From positions 1 through 64,000 of the IMG/VR virus record IMGVR_UViG_3300046817_000837: 64,000 nucleotides of DNA, one strand, 5' to 3'. Positions 23,459-31,291 of the stretch are shown in pieces. The notes under the pieces were generated by a model. The model saw only the letters and a program-made list of their open reading frames with translations, was not told where the DNA came from and made no database searches. The stretch's first letter is position 1; every line of letters starts with the position of its first letter. Position numbers and translations under genes: made by a program. The stretch comes from a virus.

Positions 23459-24124
23459 GTGGCCAGGGCGCCGAAGGTCAAGAAGAAGTCCGCTGCCCAG
23501 GCTGCCGCGGGGAAGAAATTCGCGGCCGGCGGCCGGGCGGCCATGGCGTCCAAGCGCGCCGCTTACGCCAAGAGCCACCATGGCGCGAAGCTGCCCCCGT
23601 CCAAGGCGCAGACGCAGGCGTCGATGAAGTGGGCGTCGGCCGGCCGCGCGGCCCAGGCGGCTAAGAAGCAGGGCAAGAAGCCGCCTGCCAAGGCAGCGGC
23701 CACCGCGCCGCCCGGCACCCGGCCTTCGCTGCCCGGCTGGTCGATGGGCTGCAACGACGCCGGGCCGACGTGCGCCTCGGCGGCCGTGGCCAACCACCTG
23801 CTCGCGAGCACGGGCCTGGAGATGACCGAGCAGGAGATAGCGCTGCTGCACATGCTGGCAGGCGGCGACGACGGCGCGGACATCCCGTCCGTGCTGGAGG
23901 TCCTGCTCGCGCGGCCCGCGCTGGTAGCCGGGGCCCGCGGCGGCCTCGCGCGGTTCTTCCAGGCTGACGAGCAGGTCATCGTCCCGGGCCTGGTCGTCGT
24001 GACCGACCTCGGGCACGCCCGGCACGCGGTGCTGTCCCACCCCGGCGGCATGGTGAGCTGGGGTGGCATCCGGCCCTGGGAGGGCAGCCCCCTGGAGGCG
24101 TGGGCGATCGAGTGGGCCGCCTGA
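23459..24124 (+). CDS. Papain/C39-like cysteine peptidase-like protein with basic N-terminus
   Basis: 221 residues, GTG with SD gcgggaggaggtaa. The first ~85 residues are Lys/Ala-rich (ARAPKVKKKSAAQAAAGKKF), like a nucleic-acid or wall-binding tail. The rest resembles a papain-fold peptidase: GPTCASAAVANHLLASTG with the candidate nucleophilic Cys, and VTDLGHARHAVLSHPGGMVS with the candidate His. A second papain-like protein lies at 28273. Could process virion proteins or act on host peptides; activity is inferred from motifs only. Confidence 0.6.
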   Translation: MARAPKVKKKSAAQAAAGKKFAAGGRAAMASKRAAYAKSHHGAKLPPSKAQTQASMKWASAGRAAQAAKKQGKKPPAKAAATAPPGTRPSLPGWSMGCNDAGPTCASAAVANHLLASTGLEMTEQEIALLHMLAGGDDGADIPSVLEVLLARPALVAGARGGLARFFQADEQVIVPGLVVVTDLGHARHAVLSHPGGMVSWGGIRPWEGSPLEAWAIEWAA

Positions 24125-24141
24125 ATGCATAATGAAGCGCG

Positions 24142-24157
24142 TTTATCGCCCGATAAA
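24142..24157 (+). promoter_or_regulatory. Palindromic operator-like site
   Basis: tttatcgcccgataaa is a perfect inverted repeat with 7-bp arms and a 2-nt centre, AT-rich against the local GC-rich background. It lies between the peptidase stop and the leaderless promoter TACGCT (24186-24191) that sits 7 nt before ATG 24199. A repressor site is the simplest reading; one of the two XRE proteins (56416, 58029) could be its ligand. Confidence 0.45.
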
Positions 24158-24198
24158 GACAGCAGGCTTTGCATCCGGGGCGGTATACGCTGTGCGCC

Positions 24199-24357
24199 AT
24201 GGCTGATGAGCCTCCCCGGGAAGACCCGATAACCGCCCTCCAGGTGAGCGCGGTGCAGCAGCATGAGATGTTCCTCGCCTGGCAGGTGGCGGGCTTCGAT
24301 GCCGCCCAGGCCCTGGAGCTGCTGAAGGCCGTGATCATGGCCATGATCCTGAAGTAG
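24199..24357 (+). CDS. 52-residue helical protein
   Basis: ATG 24199, no SD, but TACGCT lies exactly 7 nt upstream, the leaderless layout. Product MADEPPREDPITALQVSAVQ... then QQHEMFLAWQVAGFDAAQAL and ELLKAVIMAMILK: an amphipathic helix pair with a hydrophobic C-terminus. Small proteins of this shape are common in actinophages. Function unknown. Confidence 0.6.
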   Translation: MADEPPREDPITALQVSAVQQHEMFLAWQVAGFDAAQALELLKAVIMAMILK

Positions 24358-24376
24358 GCCATGGCATACTTTGCCC

Positions 24377-24820
24377 ATGGCAGACCTCCCTCCCGACGCG
24401 GCGGCCGAGCTGCGCCTCCTGCGCGCGGAGGTGAGCGCGCTGCGCCCGCACGTGGCAGCGGCAGCGGCCGAGGTAGCGGCGCTGCGCGTGCACGTGGCAG
24501 CAGCGGCCGTGCCCCCGGCCGTCATGCGGCACGGCTGGCTGAGGCACGTGGTCAAGGACCTGGAGACGGACCCGCACGTCCAGTACAAGGTCCACCTGTA
24601 CGGTGCGATTTACTGGCTGGTGAACATCCCGGCCGTCGTCCTGCTTTACCTTTTCGCCCCGGGGCTGTGGCTGAAGCTGGGCATCTTCATCACGCTGCTC
24701 TACTCGATATACGCCAATTTTGCCACCGACTACGGAGGAATGTCCGCGGCGATGGCGTCCTTCGGGCAGTCCCCGCTGCCGGAGTTGCCTGTTCAAGAGC
24801 ATGTCGACGCGCCTGACTAG
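24377..24820 (+). CDS. Two-TM membrane protein with coiled coil
   Basis: About 147 residues from ATG 24377, with TACTTT 4 nt upstream. The N-terminal ~45 residues are a heptad-like coiled coil (LRLLRAEVSALRPHVAAAAA). Two hydrophobic helices follow (AIYWLVNIPAVVLLYLFAP and LKLGIFITLLYSIYANFAT), then YGGMSAAMASFG. It would sit in the inner membrane with the coiled coil in the cytoplasm. Possibly a superinfection or host-membrane factor; function unknown. Confidence 0.6.
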   Translation: MADLPPDAAAELRLLRAEVSALRPHVAAAAAEVAALRVHVAAAAVPPAVMRHGWLRHVVKDLETDPHVQYKVHLYGAIYWLVNIPAVVLLYLFAPGLWLKLGIFITLLYSIYANFATDYGGMSAAMASFGQSPLPELPVQEHVDAPD

Positions 24821-24842
24821 TAGCTAGCGTACTCTAGATCCT

Positions 24843-25409
24843 ATGCAAAATTTGCTACTGACGTGGCCGGAAGCGGCGCGGTTTCCGCTCGCGATGCCCG
24901 TGGGAAAGCGTGTAGTAGCGGTGGCCGAGTCTGATGTCCGGCGGTTCATGGGCATGACGGAGGCTGACGGGAGGTGCCTGCGGTTTACCCGCTGGAAGGA
25001 CCCGAGGACGGCTTACGGGATGTTCGGGCTGAAGTGCCAGGCGACGGTCCTCGCGCACCGGTTCGCCTACACGGTCTGGCGCGGGCCGATTCCGGCCAGG
25101 CTCACGATCGATCACCTGTGCCATAACGAGGCGGCACAGGCGGGCATGTGTGACGGCGGTCCCTGTGCTCACCGCGCTTGCGTCTGGCCGTGGAGCCTCC
25201 ACCCGACTACGCTCTCCCTGAATAAGGCGGCCAGCCCGACGCGCAGCAGGGGCGGAGGCGAGAATCACCGCAACGCCCGCAAGACGCACTGCGACAACGG
25301 CCATGAGTTCACGCCGGAGAATACGTACGAATGGCGGGGACAGCGGCATTGCCGGGCCTGCCGGGCAACGGACGCCAGGAACTTCCGGGAGAAAGGCAGT
25401 CACGCATGA
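24843..25409 (+). CDS. HNH homing endonuclease
   Basis: 188 residues. Core: CQATVLAHRFAYTVWRGPIP, LTIDHLCHNEAAQAG...CVWPWSLHPTTLSLNKA, the H-N-H arrangement of phage homing enzymes (DHLC...HP.T...N). A C-terminal zinc ribbon follows: KTHCDNGHEFTPENTYEW and RHCRACRATDARNFRE. TACTCT (24830-24835) lies 7 nt before the ATG: leaderless. Inserted between a membrane-protein gene and a small gene, whose start its stop overlaps. Confidence 0.9.
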   Translation: MQNLLLTWPEAARFPLAMPVGKRVVAVAESDVRRFMGMTEADGRCLRFTRWKDPRTAYGMFGLKCQATVLAHRFAYTVWRGPIPARLTIDHLCHNEAAQAGMCDGGPCAHRACVWPWSLHPTTLSLNKAASPTRSRGGGENHRNARKTHCDNGHEFTPENTYEWRGQRHCRACRATDARNFREKGSHA

Positions 25410-25591
25410 GCACGTTCGTGCTGTCCGAGCTGAGTCACGGCGGCGCCTACCGGACGAACTGGCACTGCCAGCCGCCGGACCCCGGGGTGCTGTTCCGGGT
25501 GACCCGCGAGGAATGGTCCGTCAGCAGGAATGGCCTGGACGTCCGGGACGTCTACGAGATCGAGGTCCTGGACGGGGAGGTCCGGGCCTGA
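25406..25591 (+). CDS. 61-residue hypothetical protein
   Basis: ATGA overlap with the HNH gene. Product reads MSTFVLSELSHGGAYRTNWH, then PDPGVLFRVTREEWSVSRNG and DVYEIEVLDGEVRA: short beta protein. Probably depends on translation of the HNH gene for expression. Function unknown. Confidence 0.5.
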   Translation: MSTFVLSELSHGGAYRTNWHCQPPDPGVLFRVTREEWSVSRNGLDVRDVYEIEVLDGEVRA

Positions 25592-25673
25592 CTTCGCGGT
25601 GATACGGGATTAGACTGACCCCTGATGCTGCGGCCTCCGGGAGCCAGCCGGGAACTGATCCCTGGAGCCAGCC

Positions 25674-26099
25674 ATCGCCGACCTCGCCGCCATCCGCACC
25701 GCGCTGGCGAACCGGATCACCGCCGGGACCGGCCTGCGGACGCTGCCCGAGGCGCGAGACCAGGTCAGCCCCCCGGTTGCCGTCATCCTGCCCGCCCCGG
25801 GGGTGATCCAGTACGGGAACACCGTGGACGGGGCGTTCACCGTCAACCTCGTCGTGCTGCTGCTCATCAGCGACGCCGCGCCGACTGAGAAGGTCCAGCG
25901 GGCCCTGGACGCCTACCTCGGGATCGGCGCGCACGACGCCGTCCCGTCCAGCATCGCCGGGGCCATCCAGGACGACCCGACGCTCGGCGGCACCGTGCAC
26001 TTCGCGCTGGCCGTCTCCGCGAGCGGGTACGGCCGCGTCGACTACGCCGCGGTCACCTACTTCGGCGCCCGGGTAGCCGTGCAGGCGGGAGCTATCTGA
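25674..26099 (+). CDS. Tail terminator/minor tail-like protein with non-canonical start
   Basis: The frame is open from 25659. The protein reads IADLAAIRTALANRITAGTG, SPPVAVILPAPGVIQYGNTV, TVNLVVLLLISDAAPTEKVQ, VHFALAVSASGYGRVDYAAV, the pattern of actinophage tail-completion proteins (about 141 residues). No ATG/GTG/TTG is available before GTG 25803, which would delete the conserved N-terminus. SD ctggagcc sits 6 nt before an ATC at 25674, so an AUC start (or a CTG at 25662) is likely. It follows the connector gene in the normal neck order. Confidence 0.65.
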   Translation: MADLAAIRTALANRITAGTGLRTLPEARDQVSPPVAVILPAPGVIQYGNTVDGAFTVNLVVLLLISDAAPTEKVQRALDAYLGIGAHDAVPSSIAGAIQDDPTLGGTVHFALAVSASGYGRVDYAAVTYFGARVAVQAGAI

Positions 26100-26428
26100 T
26101 GAGCCAGTCCTGGCAATTCCAGCCGGGGACTGACACCTTCGGCAACCGGTACCTTCCGCTGACGACCGGCCAGGTCTTCACGGGCCAGGCACGCCCGGCG
26201 GCCGACGCCTTCCCTGCGCAGCTGACCCCCGGCGAGTACGTCATTCCCGCCGGCGCTCTCCAGCACGCTTACAGCCGGCTGGGGTGGACGGCGACCACGA
26301 CCACGGCGCAGGCGGCCTGGGCGATCCGGTACATCGCGGATGCCTACGGGAACCGGGACGAGGTCATGTCCGCGCGGGGCGTCACCTGGCGCGTGAGGCC
26401 GCTGACCCTGGAGGAGATGCTCGCGTAA
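26099..26428 (+). CDS. Hypothetical tail/neck-associated protein
   Basis: 109 residues, ATG overlapping the previous TGA. Reads SWQFQPGTDTFGNRYLPLTT then PAQLTPGEYVIPAGALQHAY and GVTWRVRPLTLEEMLA. The position after the tail terminator suggests a virion assembly role. No catalytic motif. Confidence 0.5.
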   Translation: MSQSWQFQPGTDTFGNRYLPLTTGQVFTGQARPAADAFPAQLTPGEYVIPAGALQHAYSRLGWTATTTTAQAAWAIRYIADAYGNRDEVMSARGVTWRVRPLTLEEMLA

Positions 26429-26522
26429 GACAATACTCGGAACGTTCACGACTTTCGCAAAGAGTAAAAATGTACCTGCAACGGAAAGCGCGGGATGCCC
26501 GCGTGAAGGAGGTGCTTTTAAA
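26429..26522 (+). promoter_or_regulatory. Leader with tiny ORF and hairpin before glycosyltransferase
   Basis: An AT-richer 94-nt gap. ATG 26470 could encode an 18-residue peptide (MYLQRKARDARVKEVLLK) whose stop overlaps the glycosyltransferase ATG. A 6-bp hairpin cgcgggatgcccgcg (26489-26503) lies directly before a perfect SD, aaggaggtg. Such a layout could gate translation of the downstream gene. No direct evidence of regulation. Confidence 0.35.
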
Positions 26523-27599
26523 ATGAGAGTTCTTATTGTGCATCCGGGGCCCGATTTTCTCCGTCGCTGACGTCTACCGCGGTTGGGCTGATGGCCTTCG
26601 AGAGATGGGCTGTGACGTCGCCATGTTCAATACGAACGATCGATTATCCGGCTCTATTTTTATTCCCGTGCGCTGATCGACACGGAGCAGAAGGACGAGA
26701 CCGGCCACCCGATCGTCCGGCAGGCGATGACGCAGCTGGAGGCGGTGCGCGCCAGCATGCAGGGCCTCTCCCATGCGTGCCTGTCTTACTGGCCCGACGT
26801 GATCTTGTTCGTCAGCGGGTTCTTCGTCACCGCGGACATCTTTCACCTGCTGCGACTGCGCCGGTTTAAGATCGTGCTGCTCATGACGGAATCGCCGTAC
26901 CAGGACAACGAGCAGCTAGAGCGGGCGCCATTCGCGGACATCAACCTGCTGAACGACCCCACGAACATCAGCGCGTACTCCGAGCTCGGCCCGGCTCACT
27001 ACGTCCCGCACGCCTACCGGCCGGAGCTGCACCACCCGCGGAAGGGCCCGCTGAACCCGGACCTGGCGGCGGACCTGACGTTCATCGGCACCGCGTTCAA
27101 GTCCCGGGTGGAGTTCTTCGAGGCCATGGCCGCCCACCCGTCGTTTGCCGGGACCGACTTCCTGCTCGGCGGCTCGTACTGGACCGAGGAGACGGACGAG
27201 GGCTCGGTGCTGCGCAAGTACCTGTCCCAGGCATGCCAGTGCGTGGACAACACCGAGACGGCCGAGCTGTACCGGCACGCGAGCTGCGGCATCAACCTGT
27301 ATCGCCGGGAGTCCGAGGACGACCACCAGGGCGAGGGCTGGGCAATGGGCCCGCGCGAGGTGGAGCTGGCGGCATCCGGGCTGTTCTTCCTGCGCGACCC
27401 GCGGCCGGAGACCGACGAGGTGCTGCCCATGCTGCCGTCCTTTTCCTCCCCGGGGGACGCCGCTGAGAAGCTGCGCTGGTGGCTGTCCAGGCCAGAATTG
27501 AGGAGCAAGGCCGCGCGGGAGGCCCGGCTGGCGGTCGCAGACCGGACTTTCGCAAGCAACGCCAAAAAGCTGCTCGGCTGGATTGGGGAGCTGCCGTGA
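26523..27599 (+). pseudogene. GT4-like glycosyltransferase with two compensating frameshifts
   Basis: ATG 26523 reads MRVLIVHPGPD, breaks at a T4 run (26555-26558), and continues one frame over as FSVADVYRGWADGLREMG to a second break at a T5 run near 26660. It then returns to the first frame as YSRALIDTEQ... to 27599. The body is a phage GT-B enzyme: WPDVILFVSGFFVTADIFHL, ESPYQDNEQL, DLTFIGTAFKSRVEFFEAMA, SCGINLYRRESED, GPREVELAASGLFFLRDPRP. An intact protein would be about 358 residues. Either sequencing slips at T runs or a decaying gene. Confidence 0.75.
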
Positions 27600-27871
27600 G
27601 CGACCCTGGCGATGAGTGGACGATGATCTGCCCGCCCGGCTGGATGGACGAGGCGCTGGAGCTGGCCGCCACCCTCCCGGAGAACGTGCGCGAGGTCGCG
27701 GAGTCTGTGCTGGCCCTGGGCAAGTTCCTGCTGATCAACGACACGCAGGTCGCGCGGGTACTATCAGAGCCGATCCGGTTCGAGTTCAGCTATGAGCCGT
27801 TGCCGCGCTGGGGCATGCAGCCGCTCGTCACGCCGCCGCCGCTGAGCCCGGTCCTGCTCAGCGGCACCTGA
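27596..27871 (+). CDS. Hypothetical protein
   Basis: 91 residues, GTGA overlap with the glycosyltransferase. Reads SDPGDEWTMICPPGWMDEAL, then ENVREVAESVLALGKFLLIN and a Pro-rich C-terminus. Small alpha protein with unknown role; co-expression with the upstream gene is implied by the overlap. Confidence 0.5.
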   Translation: MSDPGDEWTMICPPGWMDEALELAATLPENVREVAESVLALGKFLLINDTQVARVLSEPIRFEFSYEPLPRWGMQPLVTPPPLSPVLLSGT

Positions 27872-27885
27872 GGAAGAGGCTTGCC

Positions 27886-28170
27886 ATGGGATATGACGGG
27901 AAGTACGGCAAGATCGCCACGGAGCACGGCAGCATCCCCGGCGATGAGCCGGTCATCGTCTTCCGCGCCCGTGACGCGCTGGCGTGCCCGCTGCTCAGCG
28001 CGTACTACGACCTGTGCGAGAAGAAGGGCAGTCCTGAGTTCCACCTCGCCCTGATCGAGCAGGCGTACAAGACTTTCGCCGACTGGCAGGAAGCGCACCC
28101 GGATCAGGTCCGCACGCCGGATAGCGCCGCGCACCGTGAGCGGCTGGAGGCAGGAAGAAGCGGCTCGTGA
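27886..28170 (+). CDS. Hypothetical protein
   Basis: 94 residues, ATG with SD ctgaggaagagg. Starts MGYDGKYGKIATEHGSIPGD, continues EPVIVFRARDALACPLLSAY with a helical part and basic C-terminus. The opening pattern is common in actinophage proteins found near tail or lysis genes. GTGA overlap with the micro-protein gene that follows. Confidence 0.6.
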   Translation: MGYDGKYGKIATEHGSIPGDEPVIVFRARDALACPLLSAYYDLCEKKGSPEFHLALIEQAYKTFADWQEAHPDQVRTPDSAAHRERLEAGRSGS

Positions 28171-28250
28171 AGCTGGACGCCGGGCTGTGCCTGATCACCG
28201 CCTGCCTGAGCGCCGGAGTGCTCATCCTGGTCCTTGCGCTGTACGGCTGA
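28167..28250 (+). CDS. 27-residue single-TM micro-protein
   Basis: GTG 28167 overlaps the previous TGA; TGA at 28248-28250. The product VKLDAGLCLITACLSAGVLI plus LVLALYG is almost entirely one transmembrane helix. Too short for automated calling, but the coupled start, clean hydrophobic composition and immediate downstream SD of the next gene support it. Could be a membrane anchor or antiholin-like peptide; unknown. Confidence 0.5.
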   Translation: MKLDAGLCLITACLSAGVLILVLALYG

Positions 28251-28272
28251 CGTCAAAGGAAAGGAACCTCCC

Positions 28273-29226
28273 ATGGACCTCAAGCTCGGCCGCCGCCCCG
28301 CTGACCCGTCCCGCCCGCGCATCCGGCTGGCCCGGTCGCTGACCGGCGTCGTCCCGGCGCATCCCGCTGCCGCGGACTACCTGGCCCGGCTGAGCGGCTG
28401 GCAGATGCTCGGCAACGACACGTACGGGGATTGCGTGAGCGTGACCGCGGCTAACCTGCGGCGCCTCACCACAGCCGTCCTGTCCACTGAGTACTACTGG
28501 ACGCTGCCTCAGGTGGAGGCTTTTTATACGACGCAGAACCCGGGCTTCCCGCGGCAAGACGACGGGATGGATATCCAGACTGCCCTCGGCGACCTGGTCA
28601 GGTCGGGCGGCCCGGATGGGGTGAAGGCGCTCGGCTTCGCCTCGGTGGACCACACCAGCCCGGATGAGGTCAAGGCGGCCATCGCGATCTTCGGCGCGGT
28701 CTGGACGGGCATCGTCGTGCAGGACGCGCAGATGAGCCAGTTCGACGCCCGCCAGCCCTGGGACTACGTCTCCGGCTCCCCCGACGCGGGGGGCCACTCC
28801 GTGCTCGTCGGCGGCTACGGCGCCGGCGGTACCGGTCAGCTCGGCGGGGATGAGAAGCTCATCACCTGGGCGCAGGAGACGTCGTTCACCGACCGGTACT
28901 GGAGCCGTGAGGTGGAAGAGTGCTGGGTGGTCATCTGGCCTGAGCACCTGGGCAGCAAGGCGTTCCAGGAAGGCGTGGACCTGGCCCAGTTCGCCGCGGA
29001 CTACACGGCGCTGACCGGCAAGCCGTTCCCGGTCCCCGTTCCCCCGCCGCCAGCCCCGGTGCCTGCTCCCCCGCCAGTTCCCGTGCCCGTGCCGCCCGCG
29101 CCTTCCGACGCAGCGGACCAGCAGCTGTGGGGGGCCACGTGGGCCTGGGCAGGCGAGCGCCACGCGGGCGGGAACAAGAAGGCCGCGCAGGCCGTGACTG
29201 CGTGGGCGCGGGCGAAAGGGCTGTGA
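28273..29226 (+). CDS. Papain-like cysteine peptidase-fold protein with Pro-rich linker
   Basis: 317 residues, SD gaaaggaac before ATG 28273. MLGNDTYGDCVSVTAANLRR carries the oxyanion Asp/Asn and candidate nucleophilic Cys. DAGGHSVLVGGY carries the candidate His. ITWAQETSFTDRYWSREVEE is the usual following segment of C1/C39-like folds. A Pro/Val linker (PVPVPPPPAPVPAPPP, residues about 255-280) leads to a small C-terminal domain ending TAWARAKGL. Phage-encoded proteins of this type occur near tail genes of actinophages. Substrate unknown. Confidence 0.7.
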   Translation: MDLKLGRRPADPSRPRIRLARSLTGVVPAHPAAADYLARLSGWQMLGNDTYGDCVSVTAANLRRLTTAVLSTEYYWTLPQVEAFYTTQNPGFPRQDDGMDIQTALGDLVRSGGPDGVKALGFASVDHTSPDEVKAAIAIFGAVWTGIVVQDAQMSQFDARQPWDYVSGSPDAGGHSVLVGGYGAGGTGQLGGDEKLITWAQETSFTDRYWSREVEECWVVIWPEHLGSKAFQEGVDLAQFAADYTALTGKPFPVPVPPPPAPVPAPPPVPVPVPPAPSDAADQQLWGATWAWAGERHAGGNKKAAQAVTAWARAKGL

Positions 29227-29237
29227 GCAGGTAAAAC

Positions 29238-30698
29238 TCAGAATTTTACCGGGTAGAGCGCGGCTATGAGAGAAGCCATGTCCTGCCGGTAGGACTGGAA
29301 TGGCGTGATCGTCGCCTGGCCGGTGTCCTCGTCGTACTCATAAGCGCCGGACATGAAGATCACCGGGCTGGGCATGACCTCGCCGCCGTAGGACGGGTCG
29401 GTGACGACCACCTGGTAGACCAGCCCGGCCTGGTCGCTGCCGAGGTCAGCCGGGGTCCCCGCAGTGTTCATCACCTGGCCCGGCCCCACGGTGAACGGCT
29501 GGGCGAAGCTGGCCCGGACGTAGCGGGTGAGGATGTTCTGGCCGATCGCCGCTGCTGCTGACGCCTTCAGCACCCCGGCCGAGCTGATGTCCAGGTAGTA
29601 CTCCATGGGCCCGTGCCTGGCCACGGAGTTGCCGTTCACCACGTGAGAGATCGCGAACGTGGCGGGAACGGCCTTCTTGGTCGCGGTGGCCGCGATGTCC
29701 GCGGTGGCCTGGTAGCGCAGGAACAGCACGTTGATGTCGGCGGCAATGGTGCGCGCAATGGGCGTGCTGGAGACCAGGAGGCGGTCCGGCGCCTGCGTCG
29801 GGTTCCCGTTGAGGTCCTGCTTGAACGGGAACACCCTCAGCTTCCACGGCCCGGCCGGCGGCGCGGAGGCGGTTCCCGGCGAGACCATCCACAGCAGGCC
29901 GCCCCCGGTGATGAGCAGGTTCAGGTGCGCGGTGACCGTTTCCGACGCGCTGTCCTGCTGCTGGCCCAGGAAGATGCCGGCCGGCTTGCCGATGCCCGGG
30001 TTCGCCCAGCGCATTCCGCGGAAGATGGCCTGGTTCACCGCGTCGTCAGCGTTCCAGGTCGTGTAGAGCGCGGCGAAGTCGCTGCCGTACGTCCCGGCCC
30101 CGTGCGCGGTGACCGTCCAGCCGTCCCCGGTCGCCGCGGGCTCGTTCAGCTTGCCCTCCCAGACGCAGGACGCGCCGCGCCAGACCTGGATGACGCGCCC
30201 GGGGTTCAGCGCGTCCGTGCGCAGTTCCGGGGGCGTGCGCAGCAGCAGGCTCAGGTTCTCCGGGCCGCCGGGGCAGGTGTAGCTGCGGGTCATGTTCGTC
30301 ACGTGCCCGATGGCGCCGAGCCAGCGCGGGCTCTTCGGCGCCGGGACTGACTGCGCATTGTCGGTGCTCACCGGGGCGGCCAGCGGGGACGGGGTGAAGA
30401 AGACGTACCAGTTCTGCGTCCCGGTGACCGGCAGCGTGCCGACCACCGTGAAGACCGTGGGCTCCTTGAGGCTCCCGCTGGCGTACAGCCGGAACTTATC
30501 CCCGGTGAACGCCGGCGCCACGGGGGTGAGCGTGCTGTTCGTGGGCGCGATGAAGAAGTCATACCCGCCGAATGCGCCGTACTGCGCCTGCGCCTGGCCG
30601 CCCGGGGCCTTGCCCCCGCCGGACAAGATGACGGACCAGAACTGCCCCGGCGGCTCAAAAGTGACAGCCTGGCTGTAGTTAACCTGCTCAAGTGCCAC
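29238..30698 (-). CDS. Minor tail protein
   Basis: 486 residues, last gene of the minus-strand tail module. Beta-rich with GKAPGGQAQAQYGAFGGYDF, RSYTCPGGPENLSLLLRTPP, RVIQVWRGASCVWEGKLNEP and YVRASFAQPFTVGPG. The segment before residue 220 resembles baseplate-hub/siphovirus minor tail proteins that bind the distal tail ring. It sits downstream of the fibre and two small genes. Structural role is firm by context, exact position in the tip is inferred. Confidence 0.7.
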   Translation of the reverse strand: MALEQVNYSQAVTFEPPGQFWSVILSGGGKAPGGQAQAQYGAFGGYDFFIAPTNSTLTPVAPAFTGDKFRLYASGSLKEPTVFTVVGTLPVTGTQNWYVFFTPSPLAAPVSTDNAQSVPAPKSPRWLGAIGHVTNMTRSYTCPGGPENLSLLLRTPPELRTDALNPGRVIQVWRGASCVWEGKLNEPAATGDGWTVTAHGAGTYGSDFAALYTTWNADDAVNQAIFRGMRWANPGIGKPAGIFLGQQQDSASETVTAHLNLLITGGGLLWMVSPGTASAPPAGPWKLRVFPFKQDLNGNPTQAPDRLLVSSTPIARTIAADINVLFLRYQATADIAATATKKAVPATFAISHVVNGNSVARHGPMEYYLDISSAGVLKASAAAAIGQNILTRYVRASFAQPFTVGPGQVMNTAGTPADLGSDQAGLVYQVVVTDPSYGGEVMPSPVIFMSGAYEYDEDTGQATITPFQSYRQDMASLIAALYPVKF

Positions 30699-30733
30699 TC
30701 ATCATCACCTCTCCGGCGTTGCCCATCGCGTGC

Positions 30734-30988
30734 TCACGGGATATCGCTGGCGGCTACCGCAGCCCGCACGAGGCAGTCCTTCGCCTCCACGAGCTTGTGC
30801 AGCCCGCGCGTCAGCTCCGGGTCGTCGGCGCTGATCATGCCGAGCAGGGCCTGCGCCAGGGTCGCGACGGCCAGGGACACGTCGCGCGGCGGCCCGGCCG
30901 GCAGCTGCCCGTAGTCGAACCACCGGGTGACGTCCTGCACCGCGCGGTGGCGGCCCGTGGCGTCAACGGCGTGCGGGATGCCCATCAC
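30734..30988 (-). CDS. Small helical protein, possible Acb2/Tad1-like hairpin
   Basis: 84 residues, ATGA overlap with the upstream gene. N-terminus MMGIPHAVDATGRHRAVQDV then RWFDYGQLPAGPPRDVSLAV and a C-terminal hairpin ISADDPELTRGLHKLVEAKD CLVRAAV. The pattern of a charged helix ending in a small-residue helix resembles, weakly, the Acb2/Tad1-type helical hairpins that sequester cyclic nucleotides. It equally resembles small tail-region proteins of actinophages. Function not established. Confidence 0.5.
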   Translation of the reverse strand: MMGIPHAVDATGRHRAVQDVTRWFDYGQLPAGPPRDVSLAVATLAQALLGMISADDPELTRGLHKLVEAKDCLVRAAVAASDIP

Positions 30989-31278
30989 TGCGCGCCTATA
31001 ACCTGGGTGGAGCTATTCACGAATGAGTACGGCAGAACGTAAGCGCCGCCGGGGGCCAGGCCGTGGTAGATGTTGCCGAGGGCATTCAGGTCCGCGGCCA
31101 TCGACCGCATCAGCGCCAGGTCCCCGGTGGTAACGCCGATGCCGGTCATGTCGCCGTCAGACTGGGCGGACAGCCAGGCGTAGAAGTTCTGCGCGCTGAT
31201 GACGGAATCCCGTACGGCTACCGCCCGCTGGGTGGCGGCGCTGGCGATCAGCCCGGGATTGGCGATGGCGGTGAACAT
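30985..31278 (-). CDS. Hypothetical tail-region protein
   Basis: 97 residues. Reads MFTAIANPGLIASAATQRAV then VRDSVISAQNFYAWLSAQSD and GGAYVLPYSFVNSSTQVIGA. The Ala-rich helical N-terminus and position between the tail fibre and the minor tail protein suggest a small virion component. Overlaps the next gene by ATGA. No known motif. Confidence 0.55.
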   Translation of the reverse strand: MFTAIANPGLIASAATQRAVAVRDSVISAQNFYAWLSAQSDGDMTGIGVTTGDLALMRSMAADLNALGNIYHGLAPGGAYVLPYSFVNSSTQVIGAQ

Positions 31279-31291
31279 GAGGCTCCCCTGG

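Noticed and set aside
23339-24130. Minus-strand frames opposite the basic-tailed peptidase gene.
   Set aside because: Antisense shadow; the plus frame has SD, basic tail and Cys/His motifs.
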